Origin: Leptospira wolbachii serovar Codice str. CDC
GTDB lineage: Bacteria > Spirochaetota > Leptospiria > Leptospirales > Leptospiraceae
Assembly: GCF_000332515.2 (NCBI RefSeq)
Contig: NZ_AOGZ02000014.1
Span: 496,001-560,000, forward strand
DNA: 64,000 nucleotides
Direction of reading: 5' to 3'
Under the pieces are notes generated by a model, which had not been told where the DNA came from, ran no database searches, and saw nothing but the letters and a program-made list of their open reading frames with translations. This document shows, one piece after another, positions 7,401-17,264 of the stretch. Both the position numbers and the translations under genes were made by a program. Numbering within the stretch: position 1 is the stretch's first letter; each line of letters starts with the position of its first letter.

Positions 7401-8578
7401 AACTTTAAATACTCGCTTTTCAAAACAAAACTTCCTTCTTCTACTATGGCTTCCCCTGATTCTACACCATTCGTAATCTCCACCCAATTGTCATAAGTTT
7501 TCCCCACTCCAATTTTTTTAGCAGAGAACGATCCGTCCCCATTACGAACAAAGATATAATTCTCCCCTTCGATTTTATGGATACATTCAGCCGGGATCAC
7601 CTTCGCTTTGTTTACCGAAGATTCGACCATAGCACCAACGACGGTTGCTGTGACACTTTGTCCCGGGCGAAGCCTACCTTTCGAATTTCTAACTTCCAAC
7701 CGTATCTCTGCTGTTTTCTTAATGGGATCAATCACATCTCCTACGTGAGATACCACAGCCTTTAAAGACTCATCTTTAGAACCAATCGGAATGACTTTAG
7801 CTTCGTTCCCTACGCGAATGGAGGCTAAATCTTTTTCGTATACTTCCAGATTGATCCAAAGGACACTTAAATCGGCAACAGTAAATAAATTATCCCGAGC
7901 ATTAACCGCCTGACCAATGATAGCTTCTCTTTCCGTCACTGTTCCTGAAATGGGAGTTCTGATGTATAAGTTTTTGGAATTGTATTTTCCACCTTCAAGA
8001 TTGGTAATTTCGGCATCATTAAGGCCTAAATTTTCCAAAGCATTTCTTGAGGTTTCCATTTCTGCTTTTACAGATTTATAATCCATAAGAGACATTTCAT
8101 ATTCTTTTGCAGACGTTACCTTTCTTTCATACAAATCTTTGGCTCTATCGGCTTGCACTTTCAGTGCCTCGAGTCTCGCCCTTGCTTTTAAATAATTGGC
8201 TTCTGTGGTTCCAAGTTCCACTGATTGGATGGAGGCAAGAGCTGTGCTTTTTTTTACGTGTTCCCCCTCCTTCACAAATACTTGTACAATTCGTCCGCTA
8301 ACACGAGACCCTACTTTGGCCACACTATTCATATCATAAGAAACAGTTCCAGGAAGTTGGAGTTCTTCTTCCAGGGCTTTTTCTTCCAAGTAGACAATCG
8401 AAAACGGATGATTCTTTTGAATTTCTTGCGAGATCATGAACTTTGACTTATCATCAGTCAGTGCTTCTGTTTTTTTACCTGCACCAAAAAACTTGGAATA
8501 CCCGAAGTATGCTACACTTGCAACAAGCACCAGTATACTTAAAGATCTAATATTCTTTAAATTGAATTCTGTTTTCAT
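7397..8578 (-). CDS. RND efflux periplasmic adaptor (CzcB/CusB-like)
   Basis: Membrane-fusion protein linking the inner-membrane RND pump to the outer-membrane channel. It has 393 residues and an N-terminal membrane anchor at about 11-28. A barrel-sandwich (lipoyl-like) half motif follows near 85-115 (VSGRIVQVFVKEGEHVKKST). A long coiled-coil hairpin spans about 125-195 (YLKARARLEALKVQADRAKDLYERK). The second lipoyl half is near 205-225 (IRTPISGTVTEREAIIGQAV), followed by beta-barrel and membrane-proximal domains. It is the last gene of the efflux operon, 6 nt after the channel gene. I see no His/Met-rich metal-binding extension that would give the substrate. Confidence 0.9.
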   Translation of the reverse strand: MKTEFNLKNIRSLSILVLVASVAYFGYSKFFGAGKKTEALTDDKSKFMISQEIQKNHPFSIVYLEEKALEEELQLPGTVSYDMNSVAKVGSRVSGRIVQVFVKEGEHVKKSTALASIQSVELGTTEANYLKARARLEALKVQADRAKDLYERKVTSAKEYEMSLMDYKSVKAEMETSRNALENLGLNDAEITNLEGGKYNSKNLYIRTPISGTVTEREAIIGQAVNARDNLFTVADLSVLWINLEVYEKDLASIRVGNEAKVIPIGSKDESLKAVVSHVGDVIDPIKKTAEIRLEVRNSKGRLRPGQSVTATVVGAMVESSVNKAKVIPAECIHKIEGENYIFVRNGDGSFSAKKIGVGKTYDNWVEITNGVESGEAIVEEGSFVLKSEYLKL

Positions 8579-8584
8579 ATAAAT

Positions 8585-9910
8585 TTAAAACTCCGAGCTA
8601 TCCATCTTTCCGATAGAAGCCTTGTATCCTTCCAATGCATTGTAATAGAGATAAATGATTTCATAATAACTCCGAAGGACACTGAGATAGTTTTTCTCAG
8701 CTTCCAAAAAGGTTACTAAATTGGATGCACCGCGAATGTAGGCAAGCCTCGACTTTTCTTGAACTTCTTTGTTCTTTTCAAGAAGTCCCATCTTTTGGTA
8801 ATCCAATAATTGAGATTCACGAGCTTGTAACTCTTTGATCGCCGCAGAAATCTCTGACATGATTTCATTTCGTTTGGCATCTACATCGAATCCTAGTTTT
8901 TTATAAGACTCTTCTGATTTTAAAATTTCCCCTTGTTTTCGATCAAATAAAGGAAGAGGTGTTGCCGCATAAATACCCGTAACATTTTCATTTCCTTTGT
9001 TTAAAAACTCCACACCGAGTGTCAGAGGAGGAATGATTTCTCGTTTTTTTAGTTCGATATTCATTCGTTCTCTTTGTTGGCGAATTTTCAAAGCAACTAA
9101 GTCCGGCCTTTCTTCAATATCAAAATCGTTTAGGTCGATTCCAAATTCACGAGTGGATATAAATTCAAGCCTTCCTTTGATACTCAAAGGAGAATTCATA
9201 TCAGAGATTCCAATAAGAATCCTCAAATTTTTCACCACTTGAGCCCGTAAAATCCGTGCGTTCCGATATTCCCGTTCAATTTGTACGCGTTCCAATGCTA
9301 AACGGTCATATTCCAAAAAGGAAATATCACCTTTTTCGGCTCTTAGTTTCGTAAGATCCAAAAGGTCTTGGTAGTTTTCCAAAAATTCTTTTTGGTAATT
9401 GATCTGCTCTGTTACGTAGAGATAAGTCCAAAAGTTCTGCCTGAGGCGCAAACGGAAAAGACGATCAAAGTCCCGGAAACTAGCAATAGTTCCCAAAAAC
9501 TCTTGTTTGGCGACTTTTTCTCGTTGAGGAATCACCCCACTCATATCAAAGGGTTGATTATAGATAAAGGAAGTTTCCGGTCTACCTGTTGCCGCATTGG
9601 CAGAAGCTCCTATAAACTGCTGTTGCATGTTCATAATCGGGTTATAATACAAACTTGCAGTGATTACATCTCCCCTAGCCATACCGATATTTTGTTTTTC
9701 ACGAAGGTAAAGAGGATTACTTGTAACAGCAAAATCCTCTAATTCATCCAAGTTCCATTTTTCTTTCGAATCTTGTGCCCTAGAATCTTCACCAAGGAAA
9801 AACAATTCTTCTTTAGAATGCAGTTCATACACTGCTTTTTCTTTCGAAAAAACGGGGACTGAACTGATCCCTAAAAGTATAAAAATCGAAAACTTCCTGA
9901 CATATTTCAT
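8585..9910 (-). CDS. TolC/CzcC-like outer-membrane efflux channel
   Basis: Outer-membrane factor of a tripartite efflux pump. It has 441 residues and a signal peptide (MKYVRKFSIFILLGISSVPVFS, written here as residues 1-22 with the hydrophobic core at 8-18). Two long alpha-helical coiled-coil repeats, about 140-215 and 345-430, are typical of the OEP family. It overlaps the pyrophosphatase gene by 4 nt upstream and lies 6 nt before the adaptor gene, so the tripartite pump is encoded as a unit. It has no lipobox, unlike some OEP proteins. Confidence 0.88.
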   Translation of the reverse strand: MKYVRKFSIFILLGISSVPVFSKEKAVYELHSKEELFFLGEDSRAQDSKEKWNLDELEDFAVTSNPLYLREKQNIGMARGDVITASLYYNPIMNMQQQFIGASANAATGRPETSFIYNQPFDMSGVIPQREKVAKQEFLGTIASFRDFDRLFRLRLRQNFWTYLYVTEQINYQKEFLENYQDLLDLTKLRAEKGDISFLEYDRLALERVQIEREYRNARILRAQVVKNLRILIGISDMNSPLSIKGRLEFISTREFGIDLNDFDIEERPDLVALKIRQQRERMNIELKKREIIPPLTLGVEFLNKGNENVTGIYAATPLPLFDRKQGEILKSEESYKKLGFDVDAKRNEIMSEISAAIKELQARESQLLDYQKMGLLEKNKEVQEKSRLAYIRGASNLVTFLEAEKNYLSVLRSYYEIIYLYYNALEGYKASIGKMDSSEF

Positions 9911-10530
9911 ACAGTTACAAATTTCTTTATATAGTCTTCAATTCCAAACTGGATGACTTTGATTGCTTCGACCCGGTCATACACTTCTGTGATTTCAACG
10001 GTTCCTGTAGAAGGAGAGTTCGGATCCAGTTTGTAAGTTAAAAAGTAATGGTGGAGTTTATTGATAAGAGCTTTCGGAACCTCAGAAATATCTTTGATTT
10101 GACCGAACACTTCGTCCCCTTTAAGAACCGCGACTATTTTGTCATCCGCTTCCCCTTTATCGATCATTCGAAGTCCACCAATAGGAATCACTGTTAGAAT
10201 CATATTTCCATGAGTGATGGGATTCACGCTGAGAACACAAATGTCGATAGGATCTCCATCACCAATGATGTCTGGTCTTCCGACTACATCCGAACAATGT
10301 TTTCCAGAAGCTTCCCCGGAAAAAGTTCTTGGAATAAATCCATACAGAGTCGGGGAACGGTTGCTATATTTTTGAGGTCTGTCTACACGAATGAATCCCG
10401 ATGCTTTATCGATCTCATATTTTACTGTGTCTTGTGGAGTGAGTTCAATGAATACATCTAACTCATCGGGAGCTTTTGGTCCCAGTTCCAATCCATGCCA
10501 AGGGTGCGCTACGTAATAATTCGGTTTCAT
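9907..10530 (-). CDS. ppa: Inorganic pyrophosphatase, family I
   Basis: Soluble enzyme hydrolysing pyrophosphate to two phosphates with Mg2+. It has 207 residues. The family I signature DGDPIDI is at 91-97, and VKYEIDKASG near 36-45 and the IRVDR strand near 47-51 fit the active site. The C-terminal part contributes further conserved Lys and Tyr residues. The location is odd: the ATG directly abuts the stop of the CzcA-like pump (no gap), and the gene overlaps the channel gene by 4 nt. It therefore sits inside a metal-efflux operon. It may be the housekeeping PPase carried in this operon or a specialised copy; which cannot be told without the rest of the genome. Confidence 0.93.
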   Translation of the reverse strand: MKPNYYVAHPWHGLELGPKAPDELDVFIELTPQDTVKYEIDKASGFIRVDRPQKYSNRSPTLYGFIPRTFSGEASGKHCSDVVGRPDIIGDGDPIDICVLSVNPITHGNMILTVIPIGGLRMIDKGEADDKIVAVLKGDEVFGQIKDISEVPKALINKLHHYFLTYKLDPNSPSTGTVEITEVYDRVEAIKVIQFGIEDYIKKFVTV

Positions 10531-13500
10531 TTAAGACCTCTTTTTTTTAGATTTTTGATTTTGTTTGTTTGTTTTGGAATCATCTTCGTTATGAAAATCA
10601 TGACGTTCTGTTTCTTCATGGTGTGAGTGACTATGAGAACTCTGGAATTCAGAGGCTTTGTATTTTCTCATCTCTTCTACAAAGTAATCATTCATTTTAC
10701 GTTCCCTTTCCATTTGTCGGATCTCTTGTCTTTGTGCGAGTTTCACTAAAAACTCAAACGCAATTGGAAGAAGAAAACGAGATAGAATGGTCGCAACAAG
10801 AACCCCACCCATTACCACCGTTGCCAGTGGTCTTTGGACTTCGGCCCCTGCGCTAGAGGCAATGGCCATTGGTAAAAATCCAATGATGGCTACAAGTTCC
10901 GTTGTGGCTACTGCCCGGAGTGTATAAACCGCAGCCTCCACGACCGCAATGGAAGGATCTCTTGTGACTTTCAATTGGTCCTTTAAAGCCGAAGCATAGA
11001 CCACTCCGTTTAACACAGATATACCGGCAGCGGCAATAAACCCAACCCCTGCAGGAATCGAAAAGGGAAGACCCCGAATCACAAGAGATAAAATTCCCCC
11101 AGAAAGTGACAATGGCACTAAGATAAAAACTCCCAATGCATAATAGACACTTCCAAAGGCAATAAAGAGCATCGCAAAAATAATGGCTCCCGCAATCGGG
11201 ATCACAATGGCCAATCGGTTTTTCGCACGAGTGAAGTTTTCAAACTGCCCACCCCAATCCACATAATACCCTTGGGGAAGACCTGATTCAATCGACTGGG
11301 TGGCGGCTTGCACATCATTCACAAATCCAATCATATCTCGCCCACGAACGTTTACTTCCACGAGAATCCTACGTTTCAGACCTTCGTGATACAAAGCGGC
11401 CGGCCCTTCTGTCATCATAATGTCTGTTACTTGTCCAAGTGGAACCGTTCCCCCTAAGTCAGTCATGACGGGAACGTTTTCAATGACCCCAATATCGGTC
11501 ACATCGGCATCCAAACGAACAATGAGATCAAATCGTTTGTAACCTTCGTAAACTTTTCCAGCATTGGCACCCACACGGAGAGTTTCAATAGTGGTGAGCA
11601 CTTCTTCAGCCCGAACCCCATAACGAGCCATATTTCCCCGATTCATTTTGATCTCAAGTAAAGGAAGACCGAGGAGTTTCTGGACCCGTAGATCGGCAGC
11701 TCCTTGGATTTTTTTGATTTTGGAAGCATAATTATCAGCAATGGACTTTAATGATTTTAAATCATCACCGTAAATTTTAATTACGATATCGGCTTTGGAA
11801 CCGGATAACAGGGCATTGACGCGGTTCTCAATAGGTTGCGACAAACTGATGTAAGACGATGGAACATTTTTGTTCACAGAGTTTTTCATCACTTCCATAA
11901 GCTCCTCTCGGTCTTTTGCCGAAACCCATTCTTTGCGGGGTTTAAGTTTGACCATCATCTCGCCCTCTTCTGAACCAATGGGTTCTGCGGCGGACTCTCC
12001 CCGGCCTTGTTTGGAAACAACACTCACTGCCTCAGGGAATTTTAAAATTACCTTTTCCATCTCCAAGTTTAAGTCACGCGAATGATTGATAGCAGTGGAA
12101 GGAAGGCGTTTGATATCAATGGCAATCTCCCCTTCATCGATCCTTGGTAAAAATTCCGATCCGAGTGTGGAAGCAAGAGCAAAGGACAACAACACAACAC
12201 CAATTCCCGCATAAGTAAACTGGCGTTTAAATTTCATCCCATAGGTGAGAACTTCCGCATATTTCAATTGGAACTTATGCCAAAAAGCAGATTCATGTAA
12301 AATCGGCTTTTTGTAAATATACGACATGAGGGCCGGAAATGTGGTAATGGAATATAGAAGTGCCGCACCTAACGCAAAAGCTACGGTGATCGCCATCGGA
12401 CGGAACATTCTTCCTTCCACACCTTCCAGAGTCATCAGTGGTAAATATACGAGTAAAATAATTCCCACACTAAAAGCAGAAGCCCTTACCACTTTGATAC
12501 AAGACTCCATGATAACTTCTTCCATCCCATCTTCCATGTCCTGGGCCGATGTCTTCGACAGGAGAAAACTTTTACGAAGTAAAAATCCATGCAGGGTAGA
12601 TTCCAACATCACAATGGAACCATCCACAAGAAGACCAAAGTCAAGAGCTCCTAGTGACATCAAGTTTCCCACAATCCCAAACGCATTCATAAGAATGGTG
12701 GCAACCATCATGGAAACGGGAATCGCTAACGCGACAGCAAAGGCTCCCTTCACCGTTCCTAATGTCAAAATCAAACAAACGAGTACAATGATGGCCGCTT
12801 CAACTAAGTTCGTAAATACAGTAGAAAGAGTTCGGCCAATGAATTCAGACCGATCATAATACACTTGGATTTTCATCCCTGGTGGAAGTCGGGCTTCAAT
12901 TTCTTTCATCTTCTCTTTCACTCGGCTCACCACTTGAAGGGAGTTACTGCCGAGTAACATCATGGCAGTCCCACTGACTACTTCACGTTTGCCATTCATG
13001 GTGCTGAGTCCAAAACGAAGGGCCGGTCCCGTCTCTACTCTTGCAATTTGACCGAGAGTGAGTGGAATTCCATCTCTTGAGGTACGAACAGAAAGTCTTG
13101 AGATATCATCGATGGACTTAAATTGGCTTTCGCCCCGAATCACAAACTGTTCTTCCCCTTTTTGGATGTAGCCACCACCCAGGTTGACGTTGGCACCTTC
13201 CAGAGCTTCTGTGATATGAGAAAGTGTCAGATTATGAGATAACAAACGTTTGGGGTCAATTTTGATTTGAAACTGTTTGGCATCCCCTCCCACAACATTC
13301 ACATCAATGATTCCCTTAACCGAACGGAGTTGTCTTGCGACCTCCCATTCCATAACGGTTCGGAGTTCTTCGGGAGTATGGCTTTCGGAAACCAAAGTGA
13401 ATTCATAAATATCGCCAAGACCAGTGGCGATTGGTGAAAGTTCCGGTCTTCCGTAAGATTTGGGAATAAAGCTCTCTGCTTGTTTTAACCTTTCGTTTAC

Positions 13501-13827
13501 AAGTTGCCTTGCAAAATAGATATCTGTTCCATCTTCAAAGATAACAGTAACAGAACTTACTCCCGTTCTTGAGATCGAACGAATTTCGGTAACCTTAGGC
13601 ATCCCGTTAAACTCAAGTTCGATGGGATAAGTGATAAATTGTTCCACTTCCAGTGGTGAAAGACCAGGGACAGAAGTCACAGCTGACACCTGGACGTTGG
13701 TTACATCCGGAATGGCATCAATAGAAAGATGAAGCGCATTATAAAAACCAACAATGGTAAGTACTGCTGTCAAAACGAGAACTGTGGCTCGTTTGTGAAT
13801 GGAAAACTGAATGATTTTTTCTAACAT
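10531..13827 (-). CDS. czcA: Heavy-metal RND efflux pump, CzcA type
   Basis: Inner-membrane proton/metal antiporter of the HME-RND family, 1098 residues with the usual two repeats of a membrane bundle plus a large periplasmic loop. TM4 carries [16 protein letters not shown] (about residue 395-410). This matches the DFGxxxDG pattern of Zn/Co/Ni/Cd pumps rather than the Cu/Ag CusA pattern, so divalent cations are the likely substrate. The second half contains [14 protein letters not shown] and [21 protein letters not shown] segments expected of the family. The C-terminus has an unusual His-rich cytoplasmic tail ([15 protein letters not shown]) followed by a Lys-rich end. It abuts ppa downstream and follows a small exported protein by 75 nt. 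Confidence 0.93.
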   Translation of the reverse strand: MLEKIIQFSIHKRATVLVLTAVLTIVGFYNALHLSIDAIPDVTNVQVSAVTSVPGLSPLEVEQFITYPIELEFNGMPKVTEIRSISRTGVSSVTVIFEDGTDIYFARQLVNERLKQAESFIPKSYGRPELSPIATGLGDIYEFTLVSESHTPEELRTVMEWEVARQLRSVKGIIDVNVVGGDAKQFQIKIDPKRLLSHNLTLSHITEALEGANVNLGGGYIQKGEEQFVIRGESQFKSIDDISRLSVRTSRDGIPLTLGQIARVETGPALRFGLSTMNGKREVVSGTAMMLLGSNSLQVVSRVKEKMKEIEARLPPGMKIQVYYDRSEFIGRTLSTVFTNLVEAAIIVLVCLILTLGTVKGAFAVALAIPVSMMVATILMNAFGIVGNLMSLGALDFGLLVDGSIVMLESTLHGFLLRKSFLLSKTSAQDMEDGMEEVIMESCIKVVRASAFSVGIILLVYLPLMTLEGVEGRMFRPMAITVAFALGAALLYSITTFPALMSYIYKKPILHESAFWHKFQLKYAEVLTYGMKFKRQFTYAGIGVVLLSFALASTLGSEFLPRIDEGEIAIDIKRLPSTAINHSRDLNLEMEKVILKFPEAVSVVSKQGRGESAAEPIGSEEGEMMVKLKPRKEWVSAKDREELMEVMKNSVNKNVPSSYISLSQPIENRVNALLSGSKADIVIKIYGDDLKSLKSIADNYASKIKKIQGAADLRVQKLLGLPLLEIKMNRGNMARYGVRAEEVLTTIETLRVGANAGKVYEGYKRFDLIVRLDADVTDIGVIENVPVMTDLGGTVPLGQVTDIMMTEGPAALYHEGLKRRILVEVNVRGRDMIGFVNDVQAATQSIESGLPQGYYVDWGGQFENFTRAKNRLAIVIPIAGAIIFAMLFIAFGSVYYALGVFILVPLSLSGGILSLVIRGLPFSIPAGVGFIAAAGISVLNGVVYASALKDQLKVTRDPSIAVVEAAVYTLRAVATTELVAIIGFLPMAIASSAGAEVQRPLATVVMGGVLVATILSRFLLPIAFEFLVKLAQRQEIRQMERERKMNDYFVEEMRKYKASEFQSSHSHSHHEETERHDFHNEDDSKTNKQNQKSKKKRS

Positions 13828-13902
13828 AATTCCTATTTCAAATTAAACACATTGCAGAGGCCAAACTTGGGCTCTACTACTAGACTAATCTACATGCAAC
13901 GA

Positions 13903-14229
13903 TTAAGCCAAAAAAGGAGGTGGGAGGTAAAGAAAGTGAAATAAGATAGGAATTTCAGTAAAAAAGACAGGTTCTGTGGAAATGGTTGACCAACGCAGGA
14001 CAGAAATCTTCACAAGGGACTGTTCCCTGCGAGAAGGAACCAATTTTAAAACTTGGTTGGATTCTTTTGAGGAAGTAAGCACACGAGTCGTTTCTTCCAA
14101 CTCGTAGGATTGGTATTGAAAATCCAAATCTTCGAGAGGAGAAACAAACCGGTCATCGACCAGATTCAGATTGATGAAAACCGCTAAAAGTAGGATGAAC
14201 CCTGACTTCCAGAAGCGTCTAATTTTCAC
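13903..14229 (-). CDS. Small exported or anchored protein of unknown function upstream of czcA
   Basis: I do not recognise this 108-residue protein. It starts at a GTG and has one N-terminal hydrophobic segment (residues 9-24) preceded by basic residues, so it is probably exported or membrane-anchored. The C-terminus is hydrophobic and ends in a Pro-rich stretch (LYLPPPFLA). It is the first frame before the efflux pump gene, 75 nt upstream on the same strand, which suggests co-expression. There is no cysteine and no His cluster, so a direct metal-binding role is not supported. Without homologues the frame itself is uncertain. Confidence 0.45.
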   Translation of the reverse strand: MKIRRFWKSGFILLLAVFINLNLVDDRFVSPLEDLDFQYQSYELEETTRVLTSSKESNQVLKLVPSRREQSLVKISVLRWSTISTEPVFFTEIPILFHFLYLPPPFLA

Positions 14230-14341
14230 TATTTTTTCTACTCTTGAGACCCAGGTTCAAGAATTGAAGTGGAGACACAAGAGAAAACACTAGAAAATAT
14301 GAACTTTTTTCCATTTCCTTTTCGTTACAAATGCGATAGAG

Positions 14342-14701
14342 TTGCCAAAACTCAAGGATCACACAAGACTATCCCTACCGATGAAAGACGAATCTATAGA
14401 CACCATTATTAGCGACGACATCACGTTTCGCGGAACCCTTTCCTTCAACCAAACTTTAAAAATCAAAGGGCAATTCAAAGGCACAATCACATCCCAAGGA
14501 AAACTCATCATCGATGAAACTGGTGATGTAGAAGCCGACGTAGAAGTAGGAAGCCTAGTGGTTCACGGAAACCTCAAAGGAAACGTAGACGCTAAAGAGA
14601 AAGTGGAACTTAAAAAAAATGGTAAGGTCGTTGGTGATATCAAAACACCGGGACTCGAAGTAGAATTCGGTTCCAAAATTATTGGCAATTGCATCATGTA
14701 A
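14342..14701 (+). CDS. Bactofilin family cytoskeletal protein
   Basis: Bactofilins form polymerising beta-helical filaments that act in cell shape and wall synthesis. This one has 119 residues. The core from about residue 25 to 115 shows the repeating hydrophobic/Gly pattern of a right-handed beta-helix ([57 protein letters not shown]). The track start is a TTG at 14342; an ATG at 14381 (MKDESID) is an equally good start because the first 13 residues are outside the domain. Spirochaete bactofilins have been linked to helical shape. It overlaps the next gene by 13 nt, so the two are probably translated in a coupled way. Confidence 0.88.
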   Translation: MPKLKDHTRLSLPMKDESIDTIISDDITFRGTLSFNQTLKIKGQFKGTITSQGKLIIDETGDVEADVEVGSLVVHGNLKGNVDAKEKVELKKNGKVVGDIKTPGLEVEFGSKIIGNCIM

Positions 14702-16641
14702 CAAAGGTTCACTTCGGACCACTGCTGGCCGAAGTACGAACCAAAGTTGATTCCAAAAGGCCCTTATTACGTTACTTAGTTGATAAACGAGAGGGCCTGC
14801 GTAATATCCATCCCAAGGAACTTATCAGTTCCGACTTTTCTTGTCTTCATTCTCCTTTTTCTCTCCCCGATCTCTTAGATGCCGTGGAACTTATTCTAAA
14901 GTTTGCAAAAGATGAAAAAAAAATCCTTTTGTATGGAGACCGTGATTCGGATGGAGTGAGCTCCACTTGCCTTCTTGCTTTCTTTTTAAAATCTCATCCA
15001 GAGTTTGCTAATATCAACTTAGAAGTTATGGTCTCTTCCGAAAGTGATCCTTATGGACTTTGTAAGGAAGCTTTGGTTAAAATCAAAAAAGCAAAACCAG
15101 ACCTACTTGTCACTTTAGATTTTGGTTCGAGCCAAGCGGATGAAATTGAAGAACTTACAAAAACTGGGATTCGAGTCATAGTTCTTGACCATCACGAAGT
15201 GCCTGTACGAATCCCAACTAACTGTGCCTTGGTGAACCCAAGAAGAACCGATTCTGTGTATCCAGAAAAAAAAATCTGTACAGCAGTTTTATCGTTCAAA
15301 CTGGTTTCAGCGATTCTTTTTCGATTGAGTGATGAGTTCAATAAGACCTATACAAAAACAACAACTCATCCAGACAGTGGTCATAAAGAAACTTTCTATT
15401 TCCAAAATGGTTTGATCATTCCCAAAGAATCTACTGAAAACAAAGATTTCGAAGAGAATTCCCTTCTCCCTTATCCAGAAGATTTTGTCACCCCCATCCC
15501 CGTGGATGAAGAAAGAAAACTCTTCTACTATCAATGTACGAAGATTCCTGATTTTTTTTCCGGACTAGAGGAAGAAACAGATCTTGCTGGGATTGGAACC
15601 ATCACTGATATGATGCCCCTCACGGGAGAGAACCGCCATTTTGTCAAATTGGCACTCAACTCACTCACCAAACTATATGTAGGTGATAAAAAAAGAAAAG
15701 GCCTGTCGGAACTTTTAAAAGAACTAAAACTCAATCCGCATGGAATCACTACTAAAGATTTAGGTTGGTCGATTGGCCCTGTTCTCAATTCCGCTGGAAG
15801 AATGGGTAAAACAGAAGAAGCCGTCTCCTTACTTCTCTCCGAGACGACCCAAGATGCTAAAACAAAAGCCAAACAGTTATTATCCATCAATGAAGAACGA
15901 AAAGAAAGAACCAAGCGGAACATGGACCGAGTGGAAAGGTATTTTGCACGTAAACCCGAACGAACCACCAATGAAATTGTATTTTGTTACGAACCAGATA
16001 TGGAACCTGGTGTCAGTGGAATTGTGGCTACAAGAATGGTGGACACGTATAAAAAACCCGCAATCTTTTTAGCACCTGACAATGGTGATGCGAGAGGAAG
16101 TATTCGTTCCTACGGGTCAGAGAATGTTCTGGAACTTTTAGAATCTTTATCCACTCATTTTTTGCATTTCGGAGGTCATCCGGAAGCTGGTGGATTTTCT
16201 ATCCAACTCGACAAAATCCCCGCATTCGAATCCGCTTTGTATACAACCGCCAAAGAGTGGTTATCTAAGGACAAAGAAAGATCCACCGTCCATTCGATTG
16301 ACACAGACTTTACTGTCCTCGCAGAAGAAATGGGAGAAAGGCTTCTAAAAGAATGGAAGGACCTAGAACCCTTTGGACAAGGGAATCCCGATATCAAACT
16401 TGCGATTCGCAATGCAAAAGCCATCCACCTAACACCTCTCAGTGCGGGAAAACATGTTCGGTTTCATTTGATTGGAAGTGGATCTCTAAAGTATATGATT
16501 TGGAATAAGGGAGAAGAATTCCAAAAATTCATGTCGGAACATGGAAGTTTTGATCTTGTGGGCAGTTTGGAAGAGAACTTCTACCAAGGAAGAACCACCC
16601 TCCAATTCATTGTAGAGTGGTTTGGAATTGCGTTGGATTAA
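14689..16641 (+). CDS. recJ: RecJ-like DHH-family single-strand exonuclease
   Basis: Predicted 5'-3' single-strand DNA exonuclease of the RecJ/DHH superfamily used in recombination and repair. It has 650 residues. Motif I is DRDSDGVSS (84-92), motif III is DHHE (167-170), and the DHHA1 region has the FGGHPEAGG box (about 493-502). An OB-like C-terminal domain follows. Motif I deviates from the usual DxDxDG by Arg and Ser between the aspartates, but the metal-binding aspartates are kept. A region at about 200-265 looks like an insert relative to compact RecJ. The TTG start inside the bactofilin gene is forced because no closer in-frame ATG precedes the domain. Confidence 0.85.
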   Translation: MHHVTKVHFGPLLAEVRTKVDSKRPLLRYLVDKREGLRNIHPKELISSDFSCLHSPFSLPDLLDAVELILKFAKDEKKILLYGDRDSDGVSSTCLLAFFLKSHPEFANINLEVMVSSESDPYGLCKEALVKIKKAKPDLLVTLDFGSSQADEIEELTKTGIRVIVLDHHEVPVRIPTNCALVNPRRTDSVYPEKKICTAVLSFKLVSAILFRLSDEFNKTYTKTTTHPDSGHKETFYFQNGLIIPKESTENKDFEENSLLPYPEDFVTPIPVDEERKLFYYQCTKIPDFFSGLEEETDLAGIGTITDMMPLTGENRHFVKLALNSLTKLYVGDKKRKGLSELLKELKLNPHGITTKDLGWSIGPVLNSAGRMGKTEEAVSLLLSETTQDAKTKAKQLLSINEERKERTKRNMDRVERYFARKPERTTNEIVFCYEPDMEPGVSGIVATRMVDTYKKPAIFLAPDNGDARGSIRSYGSENVLELLESLSTHFLHFGGHPEAGGFSIQLDKIPAFESALYTTAKEWLSKDKERSTVHSIDTDFTVLAEEMGERLLKEWKDLEPFGQGNPDIKLAIRNAKAIHLTPLSAGKHVRFHLIGSGSLKYMIWNKGEEFQKFMSEHGSFDLVGSLEENFYQGRTTLQFIVEWFGIALD

Positions 16642-17171
16642 ACGTTAATCAATACTTTAGATTCATCTACATACACAGGAGTCCATCCTGAATTGTCTTT
16701 GAAATAACGAACTGCTTTGATCCGTAAATTTTTATCCAATGTAAACCAGTGGTTGGTATTGGCTGGGATAGAAAGGAAATCTCCCTTACCCACATGAACT
16801 TCAAATCTTTCCCCATCAATGATAAAGCCAAAAATACCACTCCCATCAATGATATAACGCACTTCTTCATCCGTATGGATATGGAGTTTATCAAATTTAG
16901 CTAACATGTCTTGGATTCCAGGCACTTCATCATGAAGGACCACAAGGTCATTGGCTTTGTAGTTATGTTCTTTTTTTAGCTGGTCAAAGCGGTATTCCAG
17001 TCCAGAAAGGACCTCGTTTTTTTCGGCATCATTTAAGCCCTTTTGACCCAGGATTAAATCCAAAGCTTCTGGTGTTTTATAGAATTCATACACAAGTCCC
17101 TTGGAAACAAGGAACGCCTTGATCGCATCTGCATCTTGGAGAGTTTCTGTCTTTCTTTGAATGGTTGCCAT
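16638..17171 (-). CDS. mtnD: Acireductone dioxygenase
   Basis: Methionine-salvage enzyme that oxidises acireductone: the Fe form gives the methionine keto-acid precursor plus formate, the Ni form an off-pathway product. It has 177 residues and a cupin fold. The four metal ligands are in place: H97 and H99 (HIHTDEE), E103 and H141. The spacing is nearly the same as in the Klebsiella enzyme. It stands alone: no mtnA, mtnB, mtnC or mtnK is next to it. Its stop shares the TTAA quartet with the convergent recJ stop. Which metal is used cannot be read from the sequence. Confidence 0.93.
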   Translation of the reverse strand: MATIQRKTETLQDADAIKAFLVSKGLVYEFYKTPEALDLILGQKGLNDAEKNEVLSGLEYRFDQLKKEHNYKANDLVVLHDEVPGIQDMLAKFDKLHIHTDEEVRYIIDGSGIFGFIIDGERFEVHVGKGDFLSIPANTNHWFTLDKNLRIKAVRYFKDNSGWTPVYVDESKVLINV

Positions 17172-17249
17172 ACGAAATTACCTACCTATGGACAACCCTC
17201 TAGATCCCAGAAAATGGATCAATCCGTTTTTCGCTATCCTGGAACTATT

Positions 17250-17263
17250 TCTGCTATAGCAGA
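17250..17263. terminator. Perfect palindrome downstream of nuoN
   Basis: TCTGCTATAGCAGA is a 14-bp perfect palindrome just past the nuoN stop. As RNA it would make a short stem with a tight loop, and no U tract follows on the minus strand, so it is a weak terminator candidate. It also lies about 80 bp upstream of mtnD. Confidence 0.25.
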
Positions 17264-17264
17264 T

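Noticed and set aside
12326..12859. 177-codon plus-strand frame opposite czcA
   Set aside because: It lies entirely antisense to a well-supported RND pump gene, whose codon structure explains it.
15531..15971. 146-codon minus-strand frame opposite recJ
   Set aside because: Antisense shadow of recJ with no family features.
17172..17264. Possible riboswitch upstream of mtnD
   Set aside because: The gap is only about 90 nt and no SAM or other riboswitch core was recognised.
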